Shown piece by piece: positions 1 through 5,034 of a DNA stretch of 5,034 bases. Positions within the stretch are counted from its first letter, which is position 1. The number at the start of each line of letters is the position of its first letter. Source of the DNA: Phenylobacterium sp. (GTDB taxonomy: Bacteria > Pseudomonadota > Alphaproteobacteria > Caulobacterales > Caulobacteraceae); assembly GCA_025350885.1 (NCBI GenBank), contig JANXXA010000544.1, positions 1 to 5,034 of the forward strand, in the 5' to 3' direction. The position numbers were made by a program, and so were the translations under genes. Under the pieces are notes generated by a model, which was not told where the DNA came from, did no database searches, and saw nothing but the letters and a program-made list of their open reading frames with translations.

Positions 1-485
1 CCTGGCAGCAGAGCGCCGGGTTCATCGCCGACTATCGTGATCTAGCCCGCCGCGCGCTCCTGAAGCCTGAGGCGGTCTACGAGGCCGAAACCGGCCTGGC
101 TCTTGGTGCTTTCGACATCACCGCCGCGTCCGAGGCGCGGACGACTTGGTCGATGGCGGTGAAGAAGCTCTTCGGCCGCTATGACTACCTGGTGCTGCCG
201 AGCGCGCAGGCCTTCCCATTCCCGGTGGAGGACCGCTGGCCCAAGACCGTCGCCGGCCGAACCATGCGCACTTACCACGAGTGGATGCAGGCGGCCCTGC
301 TGGTGACGCTGTCGGGCTGCCCGGCCCTGGCCGCCCCGGCCGGCTTCGACGCCAGGGGCCTGCCGATCGGCCTGCAGATCGTGGGGCCGAACCGCAGCGA
401 GGTCGCCTGTCTGCAACTTGCCAAAGCTTATGAGGCCGCCACCGGCTGGACAAGTAAGCAGCCGTCACTTGTGCTCAAGGCATAG
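1..485 (+). CDS. Amidase signature family hydrolase, C-terminal part (5' end outside window)
   Basis: The frame is open from the left edge (first full codon at 3) to a TAG stop at 483-485, giving about 160 residues; start and N-terminus lie outside. The sequence matches the C-terminal third of amidase-signature enzymes (the GatA/aliphatic and aryl amidase superfamily), which hydrolyse carboxamide bonds with a Ser-cisSer-Lys triad. Visible family landmarks are YDYLVLPS (a 'yDvLl.Pt' type strand), then SGCPALAAPAGF followed by the near-diagnostic GLPIGLQIVGP, and a final helix of the type 'E..ClqLAkAyE.AtGW'. The catalytic triad is encoded upstream and cannot be checked, so substrate and activity are unknown. 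No signal peptide can be judged. The gene converges on the minus-strand cluster and is not part of that transcription unit. It could belong to any amidase subfamily, but a full-length GatA seems less likely since no gatB follows. Confidence 0.9.
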   Translation, partial: WQQSAGFIADYRDLARRALLKPEAVYEAETGLALGAFDITAASEARTTWSMAVKKLFGRYDYLVLPSAQAFPFPVEDRWPKTVAGRTMRTYHEWMQAALLVTLSGCPALAAPAGFDARGLPIGLQIVGPNRSEVACLQLAKAYEAATGWTSKQPSLVLKA

Positions 486-657
486 GTCCGCTCAGGGGGT
501 CCTTGCCTTGGCCGACTTCCGCTAAGGGTCGAACTTCGCCTTTGGTTGCCCATCGGAGGGCGGACATTCGGCGCGGCGGCCGGTGCGCATCCAGCAGACT
601 CACACGACGCACGCCCTGGGGAATCCCCGCTCGGACTCTTACGTTCACATCAATCCA
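486..657. other. Convergent intergenic gap, no gene
   Basis: This 172-base stretch separates the stop of the plus-strand amidase from the stop of the minus-strand cytochrome c gene. Open frames crossing it in the plus direction are antisense extensions over the cytochrome gene and have no recognisable protein character. A bidirectional terminator would be expected here, but I find no strong GC hairpin followed by a T-run on either strand; the small GGGG-AAT-CCCC element at 618-628 lacks one. Termination may be Rho-dependent. The left half carries the imperfect inverted repeat annotated at 511-572. Confidence 0.7.
511..572. repeat. Imperfect long-range inverted repeat in the convergent gap
   Basis: The left arm GCCGA-CT-TCCGC (511-522) is complementary to the right arm GCGGA-CAT-TCGGC (560-572) apart from a central 2/3-base mismatch. 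The arms enclose about 37 bases that contain two smaller inverted elements: CGAA/TTCG (530-538) and GCCC/GGGC (548-551 with 558-561). The unit could fold as a branched hairpin in RNA from either strand. It resembles short intergenic repeats carrying 'TCCGC...GCGGACATTC' blocks that I recall from other proteobacterial genomes, but only one copy is visible, so dispersal is inferred. It could also be chance in GC-rich DNA, or a degenerate terminator. Confidence 0.35.
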
Positions 658-1077
658 CTAGGTCTTCGGTTTGTACTTGGTGTGGCAGGCCGTGCAGGTG
701 TCGGCGAGCGCGTTGGCGGCCGTCGAGAGGCCGGCGCCGTCGCGGGCCTGGGCCGCCGTTTCCGCCACCGCCGCCAGACGGGCGAAATCGCCTGCGGCTT
801 GCCTCCACTCGGGTTCGGACTCCCGCTGAGCGCGATTGAGGTCAGCGGCCACGGTCGTCAGCGCCTGGGCGGCTTTCAGTCCCTCCTGCCAACGGGCGTC
901 GGCGACCTTGGCGGCGTCGGGGCCGTTGGCCGGGTCGACATCGCCGCCGACGGCGAACAGCGCGTTCGAGGCCGGCTCAACGACGCTCTTCATCTGGTCC
1001 TTCAAGCTCAGACCGGCCGCGACCGCCGCGCCCGCGATCGACAGGCCGAGCAGAGCGGCGAGCAGGGCTGACCGCAT
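658..1077 (-). CDS. Small exported class II-type cytochrome c (c556/c'-like)
   Basis: This encodes a 139-residue periplasmic haem protein. The N-terminus is a typical Sec signal (MRS, then a hydrophobic Ala/Leu stretch) with a likely cleavage after A-V-A at 18-20. The single c-type haem site CTACH is at 128-132, close to the C-terminus, as in the four-helix-bundle class II cytochromes and unlike class I, where it is N-terminal. The mature N-terminus has the pattern LKDQMK..VEPASNALF, in which Met29 is positioned to be the sixth haem ligand, as in c556-type members. Low-spin electron transfer is therefore more likely than gas binding, though this is inferred. The ATG start at 1077-1075 shares its A with the TGA of the upstream flavoprotein gene (TGATG), implying translational coupling. 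A TTG one codon earlier is possible but less likely. Length is normal for the family. The redox partner is unknown. Confidence 0.88.
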   Translation of the reverse strand: MRSALLAALLGLSIAGAAVAAGLSLKDQMKSVVEPASNALFAVGGDVDPANGPDAAKVADARWQEGLKAAQALTTVAADLNRAQRESEPEWRQAAGDFARLAAVAETAAQARDGAGLSTAANALADTCTACHTKYKPKT

Positions 1078-1079
1078 CA
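1075..1079 (-). promoter_or_regulatory. TGATG stop/start overlap coupling flavoprotein and cytochrome genes
   Basis: On the minus strand the TGA stop of the FAD oxidoreductase (1079-1077) and the ATG start of the cytochrome c gene (1077-1075) share one A. Only a weak AGAG lies seven bases upstream of this ATG, inside the flavoprotein's last codons. Translation of the cytochrome therefore probably depends largely on ribosomes terminating at the upstream gene, which would tie the output of the two proteins together. Confidence 0.75.
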
Positions 1080-2582
1080 ACGAACTCTGCCCGCGAGCAC
1101 CCGCTCCACATCAAGCTCCGGCGACAACCCCAGGCCACGCAGCATGTCCGCCCGCTCCGGCCCGCCTTTCGGCCGATAGGCCGCCGCGTTGGCCTTGCGG
1201 CCGCGCGCCCAGTAGCCCAGCACCTTGGAGATGTTGGCGGGTCGCTTCAGCCAGGCCTGCGGGTCCTCCAGCATGTGGAAGCCGCGCAGGGCGGCGCGCA
1301 GCAGGTCGATGTCGGAGCGCACGGCGACGGCCACGCCATCCTCGATGAACCGCCGGGCGATGCGGCTCTTCAGGCTCGGCCGATGGCTGGGGTTGAGCGC
1401 CTGCCGGGCGCGCCGGATGGCCGAGCGATCAGCGTCGCGCATCACCGAATAGAAGGGCCGAAGTTCGGCTTCGACGCGGCGCTGATAGGCGTCCAGCCGC
1501 GCCGCCGGGTCGCTGAACAGGTTCAGGGCGTCGCGCAGCAGATGCGCGCTGACCGCGGCGAACGAGCAGCCCCGGCCATAGAGGGGGTTGGTGCGCACAT
1601 GGCTGTCGCCCACCGGAAAGAAGCCCAGAACCGCGGCCTTGCCGCCTGGGGCCATGTCGCGCCAGCGGCTGTGCAGGTCGCCCATGCCGAACACCTTGCT
1701 GATCGCCGTTGATGTGGCCGGGTCCACCCACGGCGCGAGCCCTGGCAACGCCGTACAGAGCGCGTCGAACACCGCGGGACCAACGATCGTCTTGCGCAGC
1801 TCTTCCTCGATTTCCGGAACGCAGAGCGTGATCGAGAAGCAGCCGTTGTCGCCTGGAAAAACCCCGAACTTCAAATACTCCAGGTCGCCGGTCATCGGCG
1901 CCTTGCCGCGTTTGGGTTCGGATGCGCCGGGGTTCAGCCGATAGTGTCGGGTATAGTAGAGGATACCGCAGTCCTCGGACTCTTCGGCGATCGCGACTCC
2001 GGCCTCGCGCAGCTGCTCGACGGCGCTGGAGGTCCGCCCCCCGGCGTCGATGACGATGTCGGCGCTAAGCTCGTGGCGGCCGTCGGCATCTTCGATGACC
2101 ACACCGGTGACGGTCGGAACGGCGCCCGGCATGACCCGCAGGTCCTTGACGAAGACGCCGGAACGGATGCTCACCCCGGCCTGCCGCTCGACATAGCGCC
2201 GCATGACCAGTTCAAAGGTCGTCCGCCGGCTGGTCAGCACTGCCAGGTCGCTGTCGACCGGCAGGGGAACGTAGGTGCGCTTCTGAATATCCGATAGCCC
2301 GCCCTCGAAGCCGAGGTCCCGGCAGCCCGCGGCAAGCAGTTCGGCCAGCAGTCGCGGGTGCTGGTCGCGGATCAGCAGGCGCAGCCGCGCCAGGAATGCG
2401 TGGCTGTGGCGCAGGTGGCCGACGCCGCGCCGGCTCCAGGTCTCGAAGGCGTCGTCCGGGCCGCCCGGAGGCGACGGCGGATCGCGCTCCAGCAGCACCA
2501 CTTCGTGGCCGCCGGGCGCCAGCGCGAGCGCGGTCCACAGGCCGGCCATGCCCGCACCGATCACCAGAACCTTCTGCGTCAT
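1077..2582 (-). CDS. FAD-dependent oxidoreductase / monooxygenase-like flavoprotein (group A hydroxylase/GGR fold)
   Basis: The 501-residue protein has the three FAD signatures of the p-hydroxybenzoate hydroxylase/geranylgeranyl-reductase superfamily. These are the N-terminal Rossmann dinucleotide loop GAGMAG (9-14) ending at acidic E32 (VVLLERD), a middle DIVIDAGGRTS segment (175-185) and the late GDS motif (325-327) in a PVGDSHVRTNPLYGRG context. RRGVGHLRHSHAF (51-63) and LTSRRTTFELVMRRY (116-130) match a subgroup of uncharacterised FAD oxidoreductases related to polyketide and polyprenyl hydroxylases. There is no signal peptide or transmembrane helix, so it should be cytoplasmic or peripheral. 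Members oxidise or reduce aromatic, polyprenyl or lipid substrates using NAD(P)H, but the substrate cannot be read here. The start is fixed by a GGAG seven bases upstream and by the Rossmann strand beginning at residue 4. It lies 3 bases after the thiol-disulfide gene and overlaps the cytochrome gene. A C-terminal extension (about 390-501) with many basic residues has no function I recognise. Confidence 0.85.
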   Translation of the reverse strand: MTQKVLVIGAGMAGLWTALALAPGGHEVVLLERDPPSPPGGPDDAFETWSRRGVGHLRHSHAFLARLRLLIRDQHPRLLAELLAAGCRDLGFEGGLSDIQKRTYVPLPVDSDLAVLTSRRTTFELVMRRYVERQAGVSIRSGVFVKDLRVMPGAVPTVTGVVIEDADGRHELSADIVIDAGGRTSSAVEQLREAGVAIAEESEDCGILYYTRHYRLNPGASEPKRGKAPMTGDLEYLKFGVFPGDNGCFSITLCVPEIEEELRKTIVGPAVFDALCTALPGLAPWVDPATSTAISKVFGMGDLHSRWRDMAPGGKAAVLGFFPVGDSHVRTNPLYGRGCSFAAVSAHLLRDALNLFSDPAARLDAYQRRVEAELRPFYSVMRDADRSAIRRARQALNPSHRPSLKSRIARRFIEDGVAVAVRSDIDLLRAALRGFHMLEDPQAWLKRPANISKVLGYWARGRKANAAAYRPKGGPERADMLRGLGLSPELDVERVLAGRVR

Positions 2583-2585
2583 ACG

Positions 2586-3314
2586 CTAGCTCCGTGTCTT
2601 TGTCGGCCCGGCCCTGGCCGTGGCGATAGCGGCTCGAAGCGCCGCCATGTCGGCCCCCGGGATCATCGTCTCCCCGATGATGAAGGCCGGCGTGCCCTCG
2701 ATCTTCAGCGCCACGGCAAGCGTGCGCGTGTCGAGCAGCTGGCGGGCGATCTGCGGGGTCTGGGCGGCGACGCGCGCGGCGGCCGGATCGATGCCGAGCG
2801 CGGTCAGGTGGCGATCAAGCGCCGTGTCGTCGAGCGCCTTCTCGGTCATCCAGCCGCGATAGAGATCCAGCCCCTTGGCTTTGGCCGCCGGCGTCAGCGC
2901 AAGCTTGGCGGCGGTGTCGGAGACCGCGCCGAAGATCGGGAACTCCTTGAATACGAACCGGATGTCGGGGTTTTCCTCGACCAGCTTCAACACCTCGGGC
3001 GCCGCAAGCTTGCAGTAGCCGCAGCGGTAGTCGAAGAACTCCACCACCGTGATCCGGCCACCCGGATTGGCCACCAGGTCGCGCGGGTCGCGCTCCAGCT
3101 CGCGGCGATATCTGTCGAGGGACTCGGTGGAGGCTTTCTGCGCCGCCAGCCGGTCGCTCTCGTTGAGTTTTGTCGCCGCATCGCGGATCACCTCCGGGTG
3201 GGCCATCAGATAGGCGTGCACCTTGCGGCCAAAGGCGGCGTCCGGCGCCTTCTGGCAGGCGGACAGGGTAAGCGCGGCGGCCAGGCCGGCCAGAAGGCGA
3301 AAGGTCGGTGTCAT
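2586..3314 (-). CDS. DsbA-family (ScsC-like) thiol-disulfide lipoprotein
   Basis: The 242-residue protein is an exported thioredoxin-fold oxidase or isomerase. A short hydrophobic signal ends in the lipobox LSAC, with Cys20 as lipidation site, predicting membrane anchoring facing the periplasm. Residues about 28-60 (VHAYLMAHPEVI...A...L) resemble the N-terminal oligomerisation helix of ScsC proteins. The catalytic site CGYC is at 98-101 after EFFDYR, followed by the helical insertion (about 105-195). The cis-proline loop GTPAFIIG (207-214) has Thr before Pro209. CGYC with Thr-cisPro is the DsbC/ScsC combination rather than the CPHC/Val of classical DsbA, favouring disulfide shuffling; this is inferred. 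The start at 3314 was chosen because it directly precedes the lipoprotein signal. The open frame reaches upstream to 3455, but that part is Arg/Pro-rich and overlaps the protease gene. No good Shine-Dalgarno is seen in the 38-base gap. No scsB or dsbB/dsbD partner is in the window. Confidence 0.87.
   Translation of the reverse strand: MTPTFRLLAGLAAALTLSACQKAPDAAFGRKVHAYLMAHPEVIRDAATKLNESDRLAAQKASTESLDRYRRELERDPRDLVANPGGRITVVEFFDYRCGYCKLAAPEVLKLVEENPDIRFVFKEFPIFGAVSDTAAKLALTPAAKAKGLDLYRGWMTEKALDDTALDRHLTALGIDPAAARVAAQTPQIARQLLDTRTLAVALKIEGTPAFIIGETMIPGADMAALRAAIATARAGPTKTRS
2590..2593 (-). promoter_or_regulatory. Ribosome binding site of the flavoprotein gene
   Basis: GGAG on the minus strand (2593-2590) lies seven bases before the ATG at 2582-2580 and inside the last codons of the upstream thiol-disulfide gene, whose TAG ends three bases before that ATG. 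Position and spacing support this ATG as the true start. Confidence 0.7.
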
Positions 3315-3352
3315 GTCAGGGACATAGCCGGGCGCGGAAGCCTTGCGAAGCC

Positions 3353-4762
3353 TCAGCGAAACTGGCTCCCGCCGATCGAGCCCTCCTTGGCCAGGTCGCG
3401 CAGGTCGTCGCGGCTCGGTTTGGAGACCAGCACGATGTCGGTGGCGCGGCGCCACTCCGGCGTGTCCTTCACCAGCCGCTCGCGGGCGCGCATGGCGAAC
3501 ACCCGCGCCTGCTTGATGTCGCCGACATTGTAGCGGTATTCGGCTGTGGCCAGCCGGGCGAGCCCGTCCTCGCCGCGCTTGTCATAGGCCTCGGCCAGCA
3601 ACCGCCAGGCCACCGCGTTGTCGTCTTCCTGGGTCAGCGCCTTGCGCAGCTCTCCGATCCCCTCGACCACTTTCTTCTTGTCATCCAGCGCGATCAGCGT
3701 CTGGCCAAGGTTGATCCTCAGCAGCGGCGCGTCGGGTTTCAGCGCCACCGACCGGCGCTGTGGCGCCTCGGCTTCCGCCTGACGTCCGAATTCGAACAGG
3801 ATCTGACCTTTGAGCTCCCAGAGGTAGGGATTGTCCGGCTGGTCCGCCAACAGGGCGTCCACCCGTTTCAGCGCCTTGTCCGGCTCCTTCAGCTGGTAGT
3901 AGGCGATCGCCCGGGCGTAGCGGGCGGAATAGCTCTTGTCGTCCTCGGCGTATTTGGTGATCGCCACCTGCGGATTTATGAAGCCGTCGAGCTTGGCCTT
4001 CATGATCTCGTGTTCGGCCAGCGCCTGGGCGCTGTCGGGTTCTTTGAAATGCGGCAGGGCCGCAACCCGCAGCTGCAAAGCCTCGATCCGGTCCGACGAC
4101 AGCGGGTGATCAATGAAGTAGCGATAGCGGCGGTACTCGGCGAACACTTCCTGATAGCGGAAGTTGTCGAAGAACTCCGCCAGGCCGCGCCCCGATAGGC
4201 CCGCCCGTTCCAGCAGCGTCGCACCGGCCTGGTCGGCGCGGCTTTCCTGTTCGCGGGTAAAGCCGGCGCCGCTGAGAGCGCCGAAATAGGGCGCGCTGGT
4301 CACCAGACCGGCGGCGGCTTCTCCGGATCCCGCCAGGGCGGCCAGCACGCCGAGCCCCATGGTCAGGATCATCGGCACCATCCGGGCGTGCTCCAGATCG
4401 CCGGATCGAAAGCTGTGGCCGGCAGCCAAGTGTCCGACCTCGTGGGCCATCACGCCCTGCAACTCGTTGGGGGTCTTGGTCCGCAGGATCAGGCCGGTGA
4501 ATACCGCCATCACCTTGGGCGCCGCGAAGGCGTTGAGCTCGGTCGAGCCGATGAGGATGATCTGCACGCCCTTGGGATCGATTCCGGCGGCTCGGAAGAT
4601 CGGGTCGGCGTCGCGGTGCAGAAGTTCCTCGATCTCGGTGTCGCGGATCAGCGATTCGCCCGGAGAGCTCTGCGCGGCGGCGAGACCCGGCCGCAGCACG
4701 ACGCTGAGAGCCAGGGTCGCGGCGAGCGCGATACGGGAAACCGGACGGGCAGGGGACGCCAT
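3353..4762 (-). CDS. BepA-like periplasmic M48 zinc metalloprotease with C-terminal TPRs
   Basis: The 469-residue exported protease has a Sec signal with probable cleavage at A-A-A30|Q31. The zinc site HEVGH is at 107-111, with E108 catalytic. The third ligand is E173 in the ExxAD motif (EQESRADQAG), after a hydrophobic loop segment (129-165) similar to the one in E. coli BepA. HPLSSDRI (219-226) aligns with BepA HPLPESR, so His219 probably corresponds to the regulatory His246. Residues about 278-440 form several tetratricopeptide repeats, for example A..YY.....D.AL..VD.LL...PDNPYLWELKGQ. BepA helps LptD and BAM substrates assemble and degrades stalled ones, and this protein likely has a related envelope quality-control role. 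The start at 4762 is set by an AGAGG seven bases upstream and the signal peptide; a GTG at 4882 would add an Arg-rich leader overlapping rne. It lies 49 bases after rne and 38 before the thiol-disulfide gene. Length is close to BepA (487). Confidence 0.9.
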   Translation of the reverse strand: MASPARPVSRIALAATLALSVVLRPGLAAAQSSPGESLIRDTEIEELLHRDADPIFRAAGIDPKGVQIILIGSTELNAFAAPKVMAVFTGLILRTKTPNELQGVMAHEVGHLAAGHSFRSGDLEHARMVPMILTMGLGVLAALAGSGEAAAGLVTSAPYFGALSGAGFTREQESRADQAGATLLERAGLSGRGLAEFFDNFRYQEVFAEYRRYRYFIDHPLSSDRIEALQLRVAALPHFKEPDSAQALAEHEIMKAKLDGFINPQVAITKYAEDDKSYSARYARAIAYYQLKEPDKALKRVDALLADQPDNPYLWELKGQILFEFGRQAEAEAPQRRSVALKPDAPLLRINLGQTLIALDDKKKVVEGIGELRKALTQEDDNAVAWRLLAEAYDKRGEDGLARLATAEYRYNVGDIKQARVFAMRARERLVKDTPEWRRATDIVLVSKPSRDDLRDLAKEGSIGGSQFR

Positions 4763-4811
4763 GTTCAAGCCTCTAAACCGCGCCCCCCAGGATCGCCTCG
4801 AGCCTAACCCG
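4763..4811 (-). other. Short rne-protease intergenic spacer, no terminator seen
   Basis: The 49 bases between the rne stop and the protease ATG hold the protease Shine-Dalgarno and a G-run (complement of CCCCCC at about 4783-4788), but no stem-loop followed by T residues. I cannot identify -35/-10 boxes with any confidence. Read-through from rne into the protease gene is therefore possible, though an own promoter inside the rne 3' end is not excluded. Confidence 0.45.
4770..4774 (-). promoter_or_regulatory. Ribosome binding site of the M48 protease gene
   Basis: AGAGG on the minus strand (4774-4770) stands seven bases before the ATG at 4762-4760. It decides the start in favour of the version with a clean signal peptide over the longer GTG option at 4882. 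Confidence 0.7.
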
Positions 4812-5034
4812 TCACCCGCGCCGCCACCAGCCTTTGCGCGGGGCGGCCGGCGGGGTGGAGATTTCCGCCGGATCCGGCTCACGCGCCACGACGACCGGCG
4901 CAGGTTCCGGGGCCGGCTCGACTGGCGCCAACGCCTCAGCAGCCGCTTCCGGCTCGGCTGCGGCCGCCGGCTTGGCCTTTGCCCGGCTGACGCGGGCCTT
5001 CCGGGCCGGTGGCGCGTCGGCCACGGGCGCTTCA
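4812..5034 (-). CDS. rne: Ribonuclease E, C-terminal tail with PNPase-docking motif (5' part outside window)
   Basis: The frame is open from the right edge to a TGA at 4814-4812, giving 73 visible residues. Composition is dominated by Ala, Pro, Glu and Val with an early basic patch (ARKARVSRAKAKP-like), typical of the disordered scaffold region of RNase E. The last residues are PRKGWWRRG. In Caulobacter crescentus the extreme C-terminal GWW peptide of RNase E is known to dock polynucleotide phosphorylase, assembling the RNA degradosome, and this end matches it in position and sequence. The catalytic S1/RNase H/DNase I-like domains lie outside the window, so identity rests on the tail. A GTG at 5024 is not a real start because the frame continues upstream of it without a stop. 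RNase E processes and degrades RNA in the cytoplasm. It is the most upstream gene of the minus-strand series. Confidence 0.8.
   Translation of the reverse strand, partial: EAPVADAPPARKARVSRAKAKPAAAAEPEAAAEALAPVEPAPEPAPVVVAREPDPAEISTPPAAPRKGWWRRG

Noticed and set aside
618..628. GGGG-AAT-CCCC hairpin as a transcription terminator
   Set aside because: The stem has only four pairs with a three-base loop, and no T-run follows on either strand.
546..1071. Plus-strand frames at 546-839 and 583-1071
   Set aside because: They cover the cytochrome c gene in antisense and start in the intergenic gap without a ribosome binding site or any motif.
1078..1080. TTG start for the cytochrome c gene
   Set aside because: It adds only one Met before the ATG. 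The ATG at 1077-1075 with the TGATG overlap is the more usual arrangement.
3315..3455. N-terminal extension of the disulfide protein to 3455
   Set aside because: The extra 47 residues are Arg/Pro-rich, overlap the protease coding end, and would bury the lipoprotein signal inside the protein.
2358..3533. 391-codon plus-strand open frame
   Set aside because: It runs antisense across the flavoprotein and disulfide protein genes. The translation is rich in Arg/Gly/His with no domain, typical of shadow frames in GC-rich coding DNA.
3308..4198. 296-codon plus-strand open frame opposite the M48 protease
   Set aside because: It lies antisense to a gene with clear catalytic motifs. The long hydrophobic/Gln-rich translation shows no recognisable family and is a codon-bias shadow.
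4763..4882. Upstream GTG start for the M48 protease
   Set aside because: It would add 40 Arg/Gly-rich residues before a perfect signal peptide, overlap the rne 3' end, and ignore the AGAGG site next to the ATG at 4762.
5022..5024. Small stand-alone 70-residue gene starting with GTG at 5024
   Set aside because: The frame stays open to the window edge, and the ending GWWRRG identifies it as the tail of a larger RNase E gene.

Overview
The window is a dense, GC-rich stretch whose base composition, gene style and neighbours fit an alphaproteobacterium, most likely Caulobacterales (Caulobacter/Phenylobacterium-like). The strongest clue is the minus-strand gene entering from the right edge. It ends in an Ala/Pro/Glu-rich tail closing with GWWRRG, the PNPase-docking peptide at the extreme C-terminus of Caulobacter-type RNase E. 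The genus is inferred from sequence character only.

Layout: the left end (1-485, plus strand) is the C-terminal ~160 residues of an amidase-signature-family hydrolase. A 172-base convergent gap follows (486-657), with no gene and an imperfect long inverted repeat. Everything else lies on the minus strand as a tight tandem series read from right to left. The order is rne 3' end (5034-4812), a BepA-like M48 metalloprotease with TPRs (4762-3353), a DsbA/ScsC-like thiol-disulfide lipoprotein (3314-2586), a FAD-dependent oxidoreductase (2582-1077) and a small class II-type cytochrome c (1077-658). The gaps are 49, 38 and 3 bases, then a 1-base TGATG overlap. I see no convincing terminator or promoter between them, so they probably form an operon, at least the last four genes and possibly as read-through from rne.

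Functionally, three of the four genes downstream of rne encode exported proteins: a periplasmic protease, a membrane-anchored disulfide oxidase/isomerase and a periplasmic haem protein. The fourth is a cytoplasmic-looking flavoprotein. Protease and thiol protein together suggest envelope protein quality control. The flavoprotein and cytochrome are translationally coupled although they should sit in different compartments, and their joint role is unknown. No mobile elements, RNA genes or CRISPR were seen. The window looks like ordinary chromosome. The less ordinary points are the lipoprotein form of the ScsC-like protein without scsB, the flavoprotein-cytochrome pair, and the intergenic inverted repeat.
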